Source: Variovorax sp. HW608 (lineage in GTDB: Bacteria; Pseudomonadota; Gammaproteobacteria; Burkholderiales; Burkholderiaceae_C). From it: a stretch of 64,000 bases of DNA. The stretch's first letter is position 1. Every line of letters starts with the position of its first letter. Below are positions 32,823 to 43,034 of this stretch, piece by piece. Position numbers and translations under genes: made by a program. A model generated the notes under the pieces. The model did no database searches, was not told the origin of the DNA, and was given only the letters and a program-made list of their open reading frames with translations. The stretch is from NCBI RefSeq assembly GCF_900090195.1, contig NZ_LT607803.1, positions 5,668,229-5,732,228 on the forward strand, in the 5' to 3' direction.

Positions 32823-34271
32823 ATGGCTCCTCACACCTTTCTCTGGCACGACTACGAAACCTTCGGCGCCGTGCCACGCCGCGATCGACCGGCGCAGTTC
32901 GCCGCGATCCGCACCGATGCCGAACTCAACGAGATCGGCGAGCCATTGATGATGTTCTGCAAGCCCGCGCCCGACTATCTGCCGAGCCCCGAGGCCTGCC
33001 TGATCACCGGCATCACGCCGCAGCAGTGCCTCGAACACGGATTGCCCGAGCATGAATTCGCCGCCCGGATCGAACGCGCCTTCTCGCAGCCGGGCACGAT
33101 CGGCGTGGGCTACAACACGATCCGCTTCGACGACGAGGTGACGCGCTTTCTCTTCTGGCGCAACCTCATCGATCCCTATGCGCGCGAGTGGCAGAACGAC
33201 TGCGGCCGGTGGGACCTGCTCGACGTGGTGCGCCTGACCTATGCGCTGCGTCCCGACGGCATCGAATGGCCGAGGAAGCCGGACGGCAGCCAGAGCTTCA
33301 AGCTCGAGGACCTGACGCGCGCCAACGGCCTCGTGCATGAAGCGGCGCACGATGCCTTGTCCGACGTTCGCGCGACCATTGCCCTGGCGCGCCTCGTCCG
33401 CGACCGGCAGCCGCGGCTGTTCGATTTCGCGTTCGCGCTGCACCGAAAGGACCGCGTGGCGAGCGAGCTGGGGCTCCCGGCCACCAAGGAGGGCATGCGG
33501 CCTTTCCTGCACGTCTCGGGGATGTTCCCGGCGGAGCGCGGATGCCTGGCGGTCATGTGGCCGCTGGCGAGCCACCCGACGAACCGGAACGAACTGCTCG
33601 CCTGGGACCTCGCGCACGATCCGAGCGAACTGGGCCGGCTCGACGTCGAGACGTTGCGGCTGCGCATGTTCACGCGAGGCGCCGATCTGCCCGAAGGCGT
33701 GACGCGCCTTCCGATCAAGGGCCTGCACCTGAACAAGTCGCCGATGGTCGTCGGCAACCTGCGCACGCTCGCACCGGCGATGGCCGCGCGCTGGGGCATC
33801 GACATGGAGGCTGCCCTGCGCCACGCGGCCATCGCGGCTTCGCTGCCCGACATGAGCAGCATCTGGCCGCGGGTCTTCGAGCGTCCGAAGGAGGGCACGC
33901 CGGACGTCGACGAAGATCTCTACGGCGGGTTCGTCGGCAACGGCGATCGCCGGCGGCTCACGCAGCTGCGCAGCCTTTCGCCGGAGCAGCTCGCCCAGGC
34001 CCAGGCGCGCACCGGCTTCGACGATCCGAGGCTCGAAGAGCTGCTGTTCCGCTACCGCGCCCGCAATTTCGTCGACACGCTGACGCAGGAAGAGGCCGAG
34101 CGCTGGGAGGCGCATCGCGTCGCGCGGCTGCTCGAAGGCGAGGGTGGTGCGCGCAATGTCGACGAGCTGTTCGCGGAGATCGACACGCTCGCCGAGAAGG
34201 CCGATGAACGCGGCGAGGAGATCCTCGGCGCGCTGTACGAGTACGCCGAGGCCATTGCACCGGCGGTCTGA
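32823..34271 (+). CDS. sbcB: exodeoxyribonuclease I
   Basis: A 482-residue 3'-5' single-strand exonuclease. The N-terminal DEDDh domain has WHDYETFG (DxE, near residue 10), GYNTIRFDDEVTRF and HDALSDVRATI. An SH3-like domain and a helical C terminus (about 350-480) follow, as in E. coli ExoI. The ATG at 32823 lies 2 bp after the cls stop. It may act in mismatch repair and recombination. An acetyltransferase gene begins 1 bp after its stop. Confidence 0.95.
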   Translation: MAPHTFLWHDYETFGAVPRRDRPAQFAAIRTDAELNEIGEPLMMFCKPAPDYLPSPEACLITGITPQQCLEHGLPEHEFAARIERAFSQPGTIGVGYNTIRFDDEVTRFLFWRNLIDPYAREWQNDCGRWDLLDVVRLTYALRPDGIEWPRKPDGSQSFKLEDLTRANGLVHEAAHDALSDVRATIALARLVRDRQPRLFDFAFALHRKDRVASELGLPATKEGMRPFLHVSGMFPAERGCLAVMWPLASHPTNRNELLAWDLAHDPSELGRLDVETLRLRMFTRGADLPEGVTRLPIKGLHLNKSPMVVGNLRTLAPAMAARWGIDMEAALRHAAIAASLPDMSSIWPRVFERPKEGTPDVDEDLYGGFVGNGDRRRLTQLRSLSPEQLAQAQARTGFDDPRLEELLFRYRARNFVDTLTQEEAERWEAHRVARLLEGEGGARNVDELFAEIDTLAEKADERGEEILGALYEYAEAIAPAV

Positions 34272-34272
34272 G

Positions 34273-34791
34273 ATGACGATCCGCCGCCTGCTTCCTGGCG
34301 ATGCCGAGGCCTATCGCGCCCTGATGCTCGAGGGCTACGCACGCCATCCGGACGCCTTCACCTCGACGGCCGCGGAGCGCGAGGCGCTGCCGCTGTCATG
34401 GTGGGAGAAGCGGCTCGATGCTTCTGCGGCAGCCGAACAGGTGGTGTTCGGCGCAATCGCCGGTGACCTGCTCGCCGGGGCGGCGGGGTTGCAGTTCCAG
34501 ACGCGCGAGAAGGCGCGGCACAAGGCCGACCTGTTCGGCATGTACGTGGCGCCGTCGGCGCGCGGCGCCGGCTTCGGGCGGCAACTGGTGCTGGCCCTGA
34601 TGGACGAGGCGGCGGGGCGGGAGGGCGTCCGGATCGTTCAGCTCACCGTGACCGAAGGCAATGCCGCGGCGCAGGCGCTTTACGAGCGCTGCGGCTTCAG
34701 GCCGTTCGGCGTCGAGCCCTTCGCGGTCGCGCTGGCGGGCGCCTACCTCTCGAAGGTGCACATGTGGTGCGCCGTGGCGGCGCTGGACTGA
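34273..34791 (+). CDS. GNAT family N-acetyltransferase
   Basis: A 172-residue acetyltransferase with motif A (DLFGMYVAPSARGAGFGRQLV, acetyl-CoA loop) and motif B (TEGNAAAQALYERCGF). The ATG at 34273 directly follows the sbcB stop, so it is likely the third gene of cls-sbcB-GNAT. The substrate is unknown. Confidence 0.87.
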   Translation: MTIRRLLPGDAEAYRALMLEGYARHPDAFTSTAAEREALPLSWWEKRLDASAAAEQVVFGAIAGDLLAGAAGLQFQTREKARHKADLFGMYVAPSARGAGFGRQLVLALMDEAAGREGVRIVQLTVTEGNAAAQALYERCGFRPFGVEPFAVALAGAYLSKVHMWCAVAALD

Positions 34792-34809
34792 GACCGCCGG
34801 CTCGGGGCT

Positions 34810-35460
34810 TCATTGCAGCGCACGGGCAGCGTCGAGAATCACGTCTTCCGACGCCAGCTTCCCGATGCCGCCCAGGCCTTCGGAGCTGCATTCGATGTCC
34901 GCCCAGCGCACGATGCCTTCGCGGTCGATCATGAAGTAGGCCTTGAGCTGCGGCCACTGCTTTCCCACCTCGGCGTCGTCGGTCGGCGTGTTGACGTAGC
35001 CATCCTGATCCTGGATCAGCTTGGCGGCCTCGGCGATCGGCAGCGGCTCGGGCAGGTCGCCGAAGGGGTTCACGCGGATCTGCTCCAGCGCCTGGATCAG
35101 GTCCGGCGTGGGCTCGGGCTTCGGGACGCCGTAGGCACGGTGCGTGGACAGCTCGGGATCGGAGGCGAGCCGCAGCCGCGTCGGCCTGAACTTGAAATAG
35201 CGCCGGGCGTTCTCCGGCGCGGTGGCCACCACGGCAAGGCTTTCGACGCTCAGGGCCTTCAGCTTGTCGTCCAGGGCGCCGAGCTGAACCAGCTGCCGCC
35301 GGCAGAAGGGGCACCACAGGCCCACCAGCAGCGCCAGGAACAAGGGGCTTCGCCCGCGATAGTCGGCCAGGGAGATGGTCTCGGCGTCGGCCACCGCCGG
35401 CAACGCAAAGTCGGGGGCCGGTTCGCCCGGTGCCACGGGTGGGTTCATCGCCGTCGTCAT
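34810..35460 (-). CDS. AhpC/TSA-type peroxiredoxin/redoxin domain protein
   Basis: A 216-residue thioredoxin-fold protein. The active-site region reads GLWCPFCRRQL, with a CxxC pair at about residues 50-53. It has the AhpC/TSA PGEPAPDFALP beginning and a FMIDREGIVRWADI strand. An insertion around residues 105-165 is longer than in standard peroxiredoxins. The CxxC suggests an atypical peroxiredoxin or a thiol reductase. No signal peptide. It converges on the acetyltransferase gene. Confidence 0.8.
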   Translation of the reverse strand: MTTAMNPPVAPGEPAPDFALPAVADAETISLADYRGRSPLFLALLVGLWCPFCRRQLVQLGALDDKLKALSVESLAVVATAPENARRYFKFRPTRLRLASDPELSTHRAYGVPKPEPTPDLIQALEQIRVNPFGDLPEPLPIAEAAKLIQDQDGYVNTPTDDAEVGKQWPQLKAYFMIDREGIVRWADIECSSEGLGGIGKLASEDVILDAARALQ

Positions 35461-35588
35461 TGCGGACTCCTTCGCGCCTTTGACGCGGAAGCAGAGGCTC
35501 GCAAATTACCACGCTGCGGGCGGACTCGCCAGAGGGCTGCAACCCGGGGCGCGCACAGCGCGGTAGCTGTTTGTGACGGTCGGCACGT

Positions 35589-36413
35589 TCAGTTGCGCTG
35601 CAGGAAGGCCTGCACCGCGGTGTTGACGATGTCCGGATGCGTGACCGGCCCCATGTGGCCGAGATCGGTGAATTCCGTGACGGTGACCGAAGGCAGCAAG
35701 CCGGTCAGCAACCGCGCGACGCCATGGGTGGACGGCGGCGACCGTGCGCCCAGCATGTACAGGACCGGAATGTCGAGCCCGGCGAAGGCGGCGAGCGGCG
35801 TCGGCTCGGTGAAGAGGGCGCGGGCCCAGCCGGCCACGTTGTGCATGCTGCCGGCGATCTGCACCCGTCGCATTTCCGGCATCGACCGCCAAGCGCCGTC
35901 GCCCATCCAGTAGTCGATGAAGCGCTCGCCGGCCGTCATCGGATCGTTCGCGCGGATCGACGCCGCCGCGTCGTCGGCGGCCGCGCGGATGCCGTTCGCT
36001 GGCGGCTGCCGGGGCGCTTCCTGCTCGAGCACGGCGAACAGGGTGGGCTCGTAGAGAACCATCGCGCGGATCCGGTCCGGGAACGACAGCGCCGCGACCA
36101 GTGCCACCGCCGCGCCGTAGGAATGCCCGACCAGGAAGAACGGGTGCCCGGCGGCCGCGAAGACCGGCTCCAGCAGCGCGACTTCATCGCGCAGCGTGAC
36201 CCTGCGATTCGGCGGCCATGCCGGACTCTTTCCGGCGCCGATCGAATCCGCCGCCAGCACGCGGAACCGCGGGCTTAGCCGGTCCGTCAGGGCCCGCCAT
36301 TGCGACGAGGTGCTCGCATTCGAGTGAATGCAGACCACACCGGGCCCGGCGCCGGCCTCCCGGAAGAACGGGACGTCCTGGAACATCTCGACCTGCTGGG
36401 ATGCGAACCGCAT
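35589..36413 (-). CDS. alpha/beta hydrolase
   Basis: A 274-residue alpha/beta hydrolase. The nucleophile elbow GHSYGA holds the serine (about residue 97). The catalytic histidine is probably in LGHMGPV near the C terminus, and the oxyanion region is IHSNAST. No signal peptide. It lies 10 bp after a flavin-dependent oxidoreductase gene on the same strand, so the two may act on the same compound. The substrate is unknown. Confidence 0.88.
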   Translation of the reverse strand: MRFASQQVEMFQDVPFFREAGAGPGVVCIHSNASTSSQWRALTDRLSPRFRVLAADSIGAGKSPAWPPNRRVTLRDEVALLEPVFAAAGHPFFLVGHSYGAAVALVAALSFPDRIRAMVLYEPTLFAVLEQEAPRQPPANGIRAAADDAAASIRANDPMTAGERFIDYWMGDGAWRSMPEMRRVQIAGSMHNVAGWARALFTEPTPLAAFAGLDIPVLYMLGARSPPSTHGVARLLTGLLPSVTVTEFTDLGHMGPVTHPDIVNTAVQAFLQRN

Positions 36414-36423
36414 TGGGAGATTC

Positions 36424-37842
36424 CTACGGCGCGATGTTGAGGTTCATGCGCAAGAGGTTGTCCGGGTCGTACTTCCGCTTGGCGGCCTGCAGCCGCGCAT
36501 AGTTCGCGCCGTAGCTGGCCTCGACGCGCTCGGCTTCGTCTTCCGTCAGGAAGTTGACGTAGCCGCTCGCGGTCGCGTGCGGCGCGGCTTCCTGGAAGAC
36601 GCGGCGTGCCCAGTCGCGCACCTTGTCGTCGTCGGCCGGCTCGGACCAGCGGCCGTGCACGTTCATGACGTAGTTCGCATCCCGGCCGGGGAAGGCGGTT
36701 TCCGACTGCTGCACCCGCGCCATCGCGCCGCCGAGCTGCGCCATGAAGATCTCGCACTGCGGCCCGGGCAGGCGGCCGACGTTCGCGATCAGCATGTCGA
36801 TCGCCCCGTCGCTGAGTTCGCTGAAGTTGTTGGACTTCCAGTAGTTGCGGCTGCCGGGCGTCAGCAGCGGGTCGAACGCGGTCTGGAAGCCGGCGTAGGG
36901 GTTCGCCCCCAGCGCGACCGCGATCGGGTCGCCGAACTTCGTCACCGGCGCGGCGGCGCCTGCGCCGTCCTTCATCTCGCCGCAGTACAACAACGGGAAG
37001 AGAACGACTTCGGTTCCATGCGTCGATTCGGGCAGGAAGGGCAGCGGAGGGGCCTTGCGCATCACGGTCCACACGCTCAACTCATCGGGCGAACTCTTGT
37101 TGAAGTCGCGCCATGCACGCAGCACCTTCTGCGCCTGCGCGAAAGGGTAGACCACCAGCCCCGAGTACACCTCCGGCCCGACGGGGTGCAGCTTGAACTC
37201 GAACGAGGTTGCCACGCCGAAGTTGCCGCCGCCGCCGCGCATCGCCCAGAAGAGCTCGGGCTCGGAGGTCGCCGAGGCGGTGCGCCTGGCGCCGTCTGCG
37301 GTGACCACATCGACGTTCAGGAGGTTGTCCACGGTGAGCCCGTAGCGTCGCGTGAGCCAGCCGAAGCCGCCGCCCAGCGTGAGACCCGCGACCCCGGTCG
37401 TCGAGTTGATGCCCAGCGGCGTCGCGAGGCCGTGCGCCTGCGCGGCCTTGTCGAAGTCACCCAGGAGCGCGCCCGCGCCGACGCGCGCGGTGCGCTTCGC
37501 TGCATCGACGTCGACCGTCTTCATGCCGGACATGTCGAGCGTCAGGCCGCCCTCGGCCACCGCGTTGCCCGCGATGTGATGCCCGCCGCCGCGCACGCTC
37601 AGCAGCATCCGGTGCTTGGTGGCGAATTGCACGCCGGCCTGCACGTCGGCAGCGCTGGTGCACTTGGCGATCAGCGCCGGCCGGCGGTCGACGGTGGCGT
37701 TCCAGACCTTGCGGGCCTCGTCGTAGGCCGCATCGCCCATGCGCAAAACGCCGCCTTTGATCTGGGCGGCGAAGGCATCGACGTCGGACTGCTGGACTTG
37801 CCGGACGTCCTTGTCCAGCGTAAGGTAGGTCAACGATGGCAT
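36424..37842 (-). CDS. FAD-binding oxidoreductase (VAO/BBE family)
   Basis: A 472-residue flavoenzyme of the vanillyl-alcohol oxidase/berberine-bridge family. The FAD domain shows SVRGGGHHIAGNAV (the first His of HH is the likely covalent flavin site) and TLGGGFGWLTRRYGL. A BBE-type C terminus (YGANYARLQAAKRKYDPDN) ends the protein. It has no signal peptide, unlike many secreted sugar oxidases. It is divergent from an AraC regulator and followed by the hydrolase gene; AraC control is an inference from position. Confidence 0.9.
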   Translation of the reverse strand: MPSLTYLTLDKDVRQVQQSDVDAFAAQIKGGVLRMGDAAYDEARKVWNATVDRRPALIAKCTSAADVQAGVQFATKHRMLLSVRGGGHHIAGNAVAEGGLTLDMSGMKTVDVDAAKRTARVGAGALLGDFDKAAQAHGLATPLGINSTTGVAGLTLGGGFGWLTRRYGLTVDNLLNVDVVTADGARRTASATSEPELFWAMRGGGGNFGVATSFEFKLHPVGPEVYSGLVVYPFAQAQKVLRAWRDFNKSSPDELSVWTVMRKAPPLPFLPESTHGTEVVLFPLLYCGEMKDGAGAAAPVTKFGDPIAVALGANPYAGFQTAFDPLLTPGSRNYWKSNNFSELSDGAIDMLIANVGRLPGPQCEIFMAQLGGAMARVQQSETAFPGRDANYVMNVHGRWSEPADDDKVRDWARRVFQEAAPHATASGYVNFLTEDEAERVEASYGANYARLQAAKRKYDPDNLLRMNLNIAP

Positions 37843-37885
37843 GAGCTGCTCCTCGGATGAAAACGATGACGACCCGGTCGCCGTG

Positions 37886-37901
37886 CTCGCGGCGCCGCGA
37901 G
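37886..37901. promoter_or_regulatory. 16-bp perfect palindrome in the araC / oxidase intergenic region
   Basis: CTCGCGGCGCCGCGAG is fully self-complementary and lies midway in the 141-bp gap between the divergent genes, close to a T7 run at 37911-37917. Operator or hairpin function is possible; GC richness raises the chance of coincidence. Confidence 0.4.
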
Positions 37902-37983
37902 TGGGAGCATTTTTTTCTTTCGTGCGGCGTTGCGCCGTACCTGAAGTCCGCGCGTCTTGCCCGATCGTCCTGGGTTGCATCCC

Positions 37984-39009
37984 ATGAGCCAAGACACGCT
38001 CTCGGACGTGCTGCGCGGCGTGCGTCTTCGCGGCGCTGTGTTCTTCAGCGTCAGCGGTAGCAGCGATTGGGCCGCGGAGGCGCCGCCCGCCCGCGATCTC
38101 GCGCCCATGCTGATGCGCGGCGTCGATCACGTGATCGAATACCACGCCGTCGCCAGGGGCAATTGCTGGGCCGGCATCCCCGGCGGACCTTCGGCGCATC
38201 TTCTGGCCGGCGACGTCGTCATGTTTCCGCACGGCGATGCCCACGTGGTGTCGAGTGCGCCTGGCATGCGCGGCGATGCGGGGCTGGGCTGGTTCCCGGG
38301 CATGGACGGCGTCGGCCAGCTTCCGCTGGGCGTGGCCTACAACGGCGCCAGCGTCACGCATTCGGCGTCGCCGGAATGGCTGCCGCATGTCGAAGCCGAC
38401 GCCGACGTGACCATCGTCTGCGGCTTCCTGGGTTGCGACCTGCAGCCTTTCAACCCGCTGATCGATGCGCTGCCGCGCCTCCTGCATCTGCGTGCGAGCG
38501 GCGAGGGCGCGTGGATTGCCCAGTTCACCCAGCAGGCGGTGGCCGAGTCGCATGCCCGGCGTCCGGGCGGCGAGGCGATGCTGGCGCGCATGAGCGAGAT
38601 GATGTTCGTCGACGCGGTGCGCCGCTATGCCGACAGCCTGCCCACGGAGAGCGCCGGCTGGCTGGCCGGCCTGCGCGACCGCTTCGTCGGCCGCGCGCTG
38701 GCGCTGATGCACGAGCAGCCGTCTCAGGACTGGACGATCGACGAACTCGGGCGGCAGGTGGGCCTGTCACGCTCGGCGCTGCACGACCGCTTCGCGCACC
38801 TGGTAGGGATTCCGCCGATCCAGTACCTCGCGCAATGGCGGATGCAGGCGGCCGCGCGCCTGCTGCTCGAAACGCGGTCGACGGTGGCCGCGATCGCGCT
38901 CGACGTGGGCTACGAATCCGAGGCGGCCTTTGCGCGTGCCTTCAAGCGGCTGGTCGGCAAGCCGCCTGGGGAGTGGCGCCGCGACCATGATGCGGCGGAC
39001 GCGGCCTGA
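37984..39009 (+). CDS. AraC family transcriptional regulator
   Basis: A 341-residue regulator with an N-terminal cupin-6 type ligand domain (about 15-190; LLAGDVVMFPHGDAHVV) and a C-terminal double helix-turn-helix (about 235-335). The latter has WTIDELGRQVGLSRSALHDRF and the VAAIALDVGYESEAAFARAFKR signature. The ATG at 37984 is preferred over one nine codons upstream. It is divergent from the oxidase-hydrolase pair and likely regulates it. Confidence 0.9.
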   Translation: MSQDTLSDVLRGVRLRGAVFFSVSGSSDWAAEAPPARDLAPMLMRGVDHVIEYHAVARGNCWAGIPGGPSAHLLAGDVVMFPHGDAHVVSSAPGMRGDAGLGWFPGMDGVGQLPLGVAYNGASVTHSASPEWLPHVEADADVTIVCGFLGCDLQPFNPLIDALPRLLHLRASGEGAWIAQFTQQAVAESHARRPGGEAMLARMSEMMFVDAVRRYADSLPTESAGWLAGLRDRFVGRALALMHEQPSQDWTIDELGRQVGLSRSALHDRFAHLVGIPPIQYLAQWRMQAAARLLLETRSTVAAIALDVGYESEAAFARAFKRLVGKPPGEWRRDHDAADAA

Positions 39010-39022
39010 TGGCCTCGGCAGA

Positions 39023-40303
39023 TCAGGCGCGCGGAATCATCCAGGTCGTCGACGCGGCGCGCCCCGGCACATGCAGCGCCGCGGTGGCGGCCGGCGTCTC
39101 GGCCATGAGCTTGCCCTTCCGATATACCTTGAGGCGCGTCGCGCGCAGGCGGATCGCCTCCACCGGATCGCGCGCCTGCAGCAGCACGAAGCTCGCGTCG
39201 CAGCCGGCCGCGAGCCCGTAGCCGTCGAGGTGCAGCACCTTCGCCGCGTTGCTGGTGATCGCGTCGAAGCACTGGCGGATGCCGCGCTGGCTGGTCATCT
39301 GCGCGACGTGCAGGCCCATGTGCGCGACTTCGAGCATGTCGCCCGAACCCATGCCATACCACGGGTCCATCACACAATCGTGGCCGAAGGCGACGTTGAC
39401 GCCGGCGGCCATCAGTTCCGGCACGCGCGTCATGCCGCGGCGCTTGGGATAGGTGTCGTGCCGGCCTTGCAGCGTGATGTTGATCAGCGGATTCGCGATC
39501 ACGCTGACGCCGCTTTCCGCGATCAGCGGCAGCAGCTTGCTCACGTAGTAGTTGTCCATCGAGTGCATCGAAGTGCAGTGCGAGCCGGTCGTGCGGCCCT
39601 GCAGCCCAAGGCGCTGCGCTTCGCAGGCCAGCGTCTCGATGTGGCGCGAGTGAGGGTCGTCCGACTCGTCGCAGTGCATGTCGACGAGCTTGCCGCGCTC
39701 GGCGGCGATCTCGCACAGCAGCTTCACGCTCGCGGCGCCGTCGGCCATGGTGCGCTCGAAATGCGGGATGCCGCCGACCACGTCCACGCCCTTGTCGAGT
39801 GCCCGCTTCAGGTTTAGGGCGCCGCCTCGGGTGCGCAGCACGCCGTCCTGCGGAAAGGCGACGAGTTGGAGGTCGAGATAAGGCGCCACGCGGCGCTTGA
39901 CTTCGAGCAGCGCATCGACCGCGAGCAGGCTCGGGTCGCTGGTGTCCACATGGCTGCGGATCGCGAGCAGGCCCTTGGCGACCGCCCAGTCGCAGTAGGC
40001 CAGGGCGCGTTCGATCAACGCATCGGCCGTCAGCAGCGGCTTGAGCTCGCCCCACAGCGCGATGCCTTCGAGCAGCGTGCCGCTCTCGTTGACGCGCGGC
40101 AGGCCGTAGCTCAGCGTGGCGTCCATGTGGAAGTGCGGGTCGACGAAAGGCGGACTCAGCAGCAGGCCATTGGCATCGAGCACCTCGTGGGCCGCCGCCT
40201 GAAGACCCTGCGCGACTTCGACGATGCGGCCGTCGCGTACAGCCACCGACATGTTGCGAGAGCCGTCGGGCAGGGTGGCGTTGTGGATCAGGAGGTCGAG
40301 CAT
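39023..40303 (-). CDS. CodA-like amidohydrolase (cytosine deaminase family)
   Basis: A 426-residue metal-dependent amidohydrolase, almost the same length as E. coli CodA (427). All metal and catalytic positions align with an offset of four: His57 and His59 (HFHMDATL), His210, Glu213 (HCDESDD), Asp309 (GHDCVMDPW), and the pyrimidine-binding Gln152. CodA Asp314 is replaced by Cys310, so the exact substrate may differ from cytosine. It lies at the 3' end of a minus-strand group with upp and two URC genes, so it may feed uracil or a related pyrimidine into them. The same family includes isocytosine deaminases and AtzC-like enzymes. Confidence 0.85.
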   Translation of the reverse strand: MLDLLIHNATLPDGSRNMSVAVRDGRIVEVAQGLQAAAHEVLDANGLLLSPPFVDPHFHMDATLSYGLPRVNESGTLLEGIALWGELKPLLTADALIERALAYCDWAVAKGLLAIRSHVDTSDPSLLAVDALLEVKRRVAPYLDLQLVAFPQDGVLRTRGGALNLKRALDKGVDVVGGIPHFERTMADGAASVKLLCEIAAERGKLVDMHCDESDDPHSRHIETLACEAQRLGLQGRTTGSHCTSMHSMDNYYVSKLLPLIAESGVSVIANPLINITLQGRHDTYPKRRGMTRVPELMAAGVNVAFGHDCVMDPWYGMGSGDMLEVAHMGLHVAQMTSQRGIRQCFDAITSNAAKVLHLDGYGLAAGCDASFVLLQARDPVEAIRLRATRLKVYRKGKLMAETPAATAALHVPGRAASTTWMIPRA

Positions 40304-40359
40304 GGGTGCGGGCTTGGAGAGGTCGACCGCAAATACTACCGGTGCTCGTTGGCGACGTG

Positions 40360-40842
40360 TTACGCCTTCGCGCCTGCGTAGTGCTGGAATACCTTCGAGC
40401 CGCCGTTGCGCGTGAGCAGCAGGACGTCGAAGGCATCCTTGCGGCCGCCGTAGACGGGGCCGTCCATGCCGGGCGAACCGATCGGCATGCCCGGCACGGC
40501 CAGCCCGATCGCGGCGGGCCGCTCCTTGAGCAGCCGCCTGATCTCCTGCGCCGGCACGTGGCCCTCGAGCGCGTATCCGCCGATCTGCGCTGTGTGGCAG
40601 GAGCCGAACCGGCGGTCGATGCCGAGGCGGCTGCGCGCCGCGTCGTTGCCCGTTTCGTGCACCTTGACGGCGAATCCGCTGGCTTCGAGATGCGCCACCC
40701 AGTCTTGGCAGCATCCGCAGCTCGGGTCCTTCCAGACCTCCACCGGCGTCCGGCCGGCGGCGCCCTGTGCGAATGCAGGAGCGAGGGTCAGGCCCAGCGC
40801 GGCTGCCAGCATGGTCCTGCGGGTGATGGGGGGTCGGTTCAT
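40360..40842 (-). CDS. DUF411 domain-containing protein (putative copper-binding)
   Basis: A 160-residue exported protein. The signal peptide has a twin-arginine-like RRTMLAAALGLTLAPAFA. The mature DUF411 domain carries DPSCGCCQDW, a further cysteine in GSCHT and a Met-rich turn GMPIGSPGMDG. These are plausible copper ligands, and DUF411 proteins often lie in copper-resistance loci. Here it sits between upp and the CodA-like gene, where its role is unclear; it may have its own promoter in the 106-bp gap upstream. Confidence 0.85.
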   Translation of the reverse strand: MNRPPITRRTMLAAALGLTLAPAFAQGAAGRTPVEVWKDPSCGCCQDWVAHLEASGFAVKVHETGNDAARSRLGIDRRFGSCHTAQIGGYALEGHVPAQEIRRLLKERPAAIGLAVPGMPIGSPGMDGPVYGGRKDAFDVLLLTRNGGSKVFQHYAGAKA

Positions 40843-40948
40843 TGGCGGGGTCCTTTGCCTATCCGGGGCCTTGGTGTGACGCGCCTCATGCTAAAGGCGG
40901 TTGGGCCACCGGTTCTTGCGTTTGCGCAGGCAAATTTGGGGGCGAGCC

Positions 40949-41578
<630 letters not shown>

Positions 41579-41633
41579 GGTGATTCGAGGCGCGCCGGGG
41601 GCGCTCTTGTCGTTGTGGAAAAGTTCTTGAAGT

Positions 41634-43034
41634 CTAGAAGACGGTGCCGTCGCTCACGATCCGCAATGGCGGTGCGCCTTCACGCAAGCGCTGTGCCATC
41701 ACGCGTCCGGCCGCCCAGCTGCCGCCTTCGAGCATGCGCGCGAGCGGCAACTCGTCCTCCTTGCGGCCGAGCACCTTGCACACCACGGGCACGAGTTCGT
41801 CGAGCAGGGCGATCGTCAGTGCGCGCCATTCGACGATGAATTCGTCGCCCACTTTCCATTCGCGTGCGAGGAAGGCCGGGTCCTTGGGCACGATCAGGCC
41901 GCTGTCGATCAAGAGGCCGCCGTTGCGGTATTCGGGCAGCGCCGTGAGCGCATCGACCTGCCGCACCTTCACGCCTGCCCATTCGAAGGGTTCGAGCAGC
42001 GAGTAGGTGAGCCACTGCGAGAGCTTGTGGAAGGGCATCCAGCCGTTGGTCAGCCCCGGCCCCTGCACGGCGCTGTGGCGCCAGCAGTCGCCCAGCGCAA
42101 AGGCGGGGTCGCCGGTGCCGACCTCGTCGCTGCCATCGGCCGCAATGCTGTCGACCGCGTTGCAGGCCGGCCAGATGCCCGACAGCGAATCGAGCAGCAG
42201 CGAGAGGATGTCGTGCGCCCGGATCTCCGCGGTGGGCGGCGCGACGGGGCCGTAGGGTGCGACCAGCGCATCGAAGATGCCGCCGGGCCGGCCGTCGTCG
42301 CCGAAGTACTCCGGCTGTTCGCTCATCGCCTCGCCGAGGCGGCGCAGCAGCGTGGCGCGGCCTGCGAGGCCGACCAGCGGATTGAAGCTGCTGACCTGGA
42401 AGGCATCGCCGAGCCGGTCGGTGACGAGCGCGCGCAATCCGGCCGCATCCGCCTGGAACGGATGCATCGGATTCGACGAGAACAGCCCGCTCGTGAAGGC
42501 ATGGAAGCTCGCCACGCCCAGGCCTTCGGAGCGCGTGTAGCGCTGGCCGGTGGCCGGTTCCACGTAGTGCCAGTCGGGTCCGGCGCCGGCATCGAGCAGA
42601 ACGCTGACCAGCACCAGATCGATGTGCGCGCGGGCGCGCTGGGTGGCGTCGATCGGACCCAGCAGGTCGTCGAGCATCCCCACGCGGTTGATGCCACCCG
42701 CCTCGAAGTGCCGCCAGCGGCTGTGATAGGGGATCGGGTTCCACGGGTAGCGGTCGCGCGTGACTTCCCCGATGGTGCGTGCGGTGTCTTCGAGCGCATC
42801 GCCGTTGCCGATGGTGAACCACTGCGATTCGCCGGCCCGCGCACGTGCCAGCAGCATCGCCGCGCGGCTGCGGATGGCGGTGGTGGTGCGCAGGAAGGCC
42901 GCCGCGCCGGCAGGCTGGTCGGTGTCGAGGTCGAACTCGACGGCGGGATCGACGTGCCCTTCGGCATCCGCGCTCTGCACGGCCGCGTTGCGCGTCGGCC
43001 GGTCGGGATTGAGGCCGTAGTTGTCCTTGCTCAT
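41634..43034 (-). CDS. URC4/urg3 family protein (DUF1688)
   Basis: A 466-residue protein of the DUF1688 family, homologous to yeast Urc4 and fungal UrgC/urg3. Recognisable segments are [51 protein letters not shown] and [22 protein letters not shown]. No catalytic motif is established to my knowledge. Its ATG overlaps the stop of the URC1-like gene (ATGA), and upp follows after 55 bp, so URC1-URC4-URC6 form one unit. The proposed role is in uracil ring breakdown; the exact step is open. Confidence 0.92.
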   Translation of the reverse strand: MSKDNYGLNPDRPTRNAAVQSADAEGHVDPAVEFDLDTDQPAGAAAFLRTTTAIRSRAAMLLARARAGESQWFTIGNGDALEDTARTIGEVTRDRYPWNPIPYHSRWRHFEAGGINRVGMLDDLLGPIDATQRARAHIDLVLVSVLLDAGAGPDWHYVEPATGQRYTRSEGLGVASFHAFTSGLFSSNPMHPFQADAAGLRALVTDRLGDAFQVSSFNPLVGLAGRATLLRRLGEAMSEQPEYFGDDGRPGGIFDALVAPYGPVAPPTAEIRAHDILSLLLDSLSGIWPACNAVDSIAADGSDEVGTGDPAFALGDCWRHSAVQGPGLTNGWMPFHKLSQWLTYSLLEPFEWAGVKVRQVDALTALPEYRNGGLLIDSGLIVPKDPAFLAREWKVGDEFIVEWRALTIALLDELVPVVCKVLGRKEDELPLARMLEGGSWAAGRVMAQRLREGAPPLRIVSDGTVF

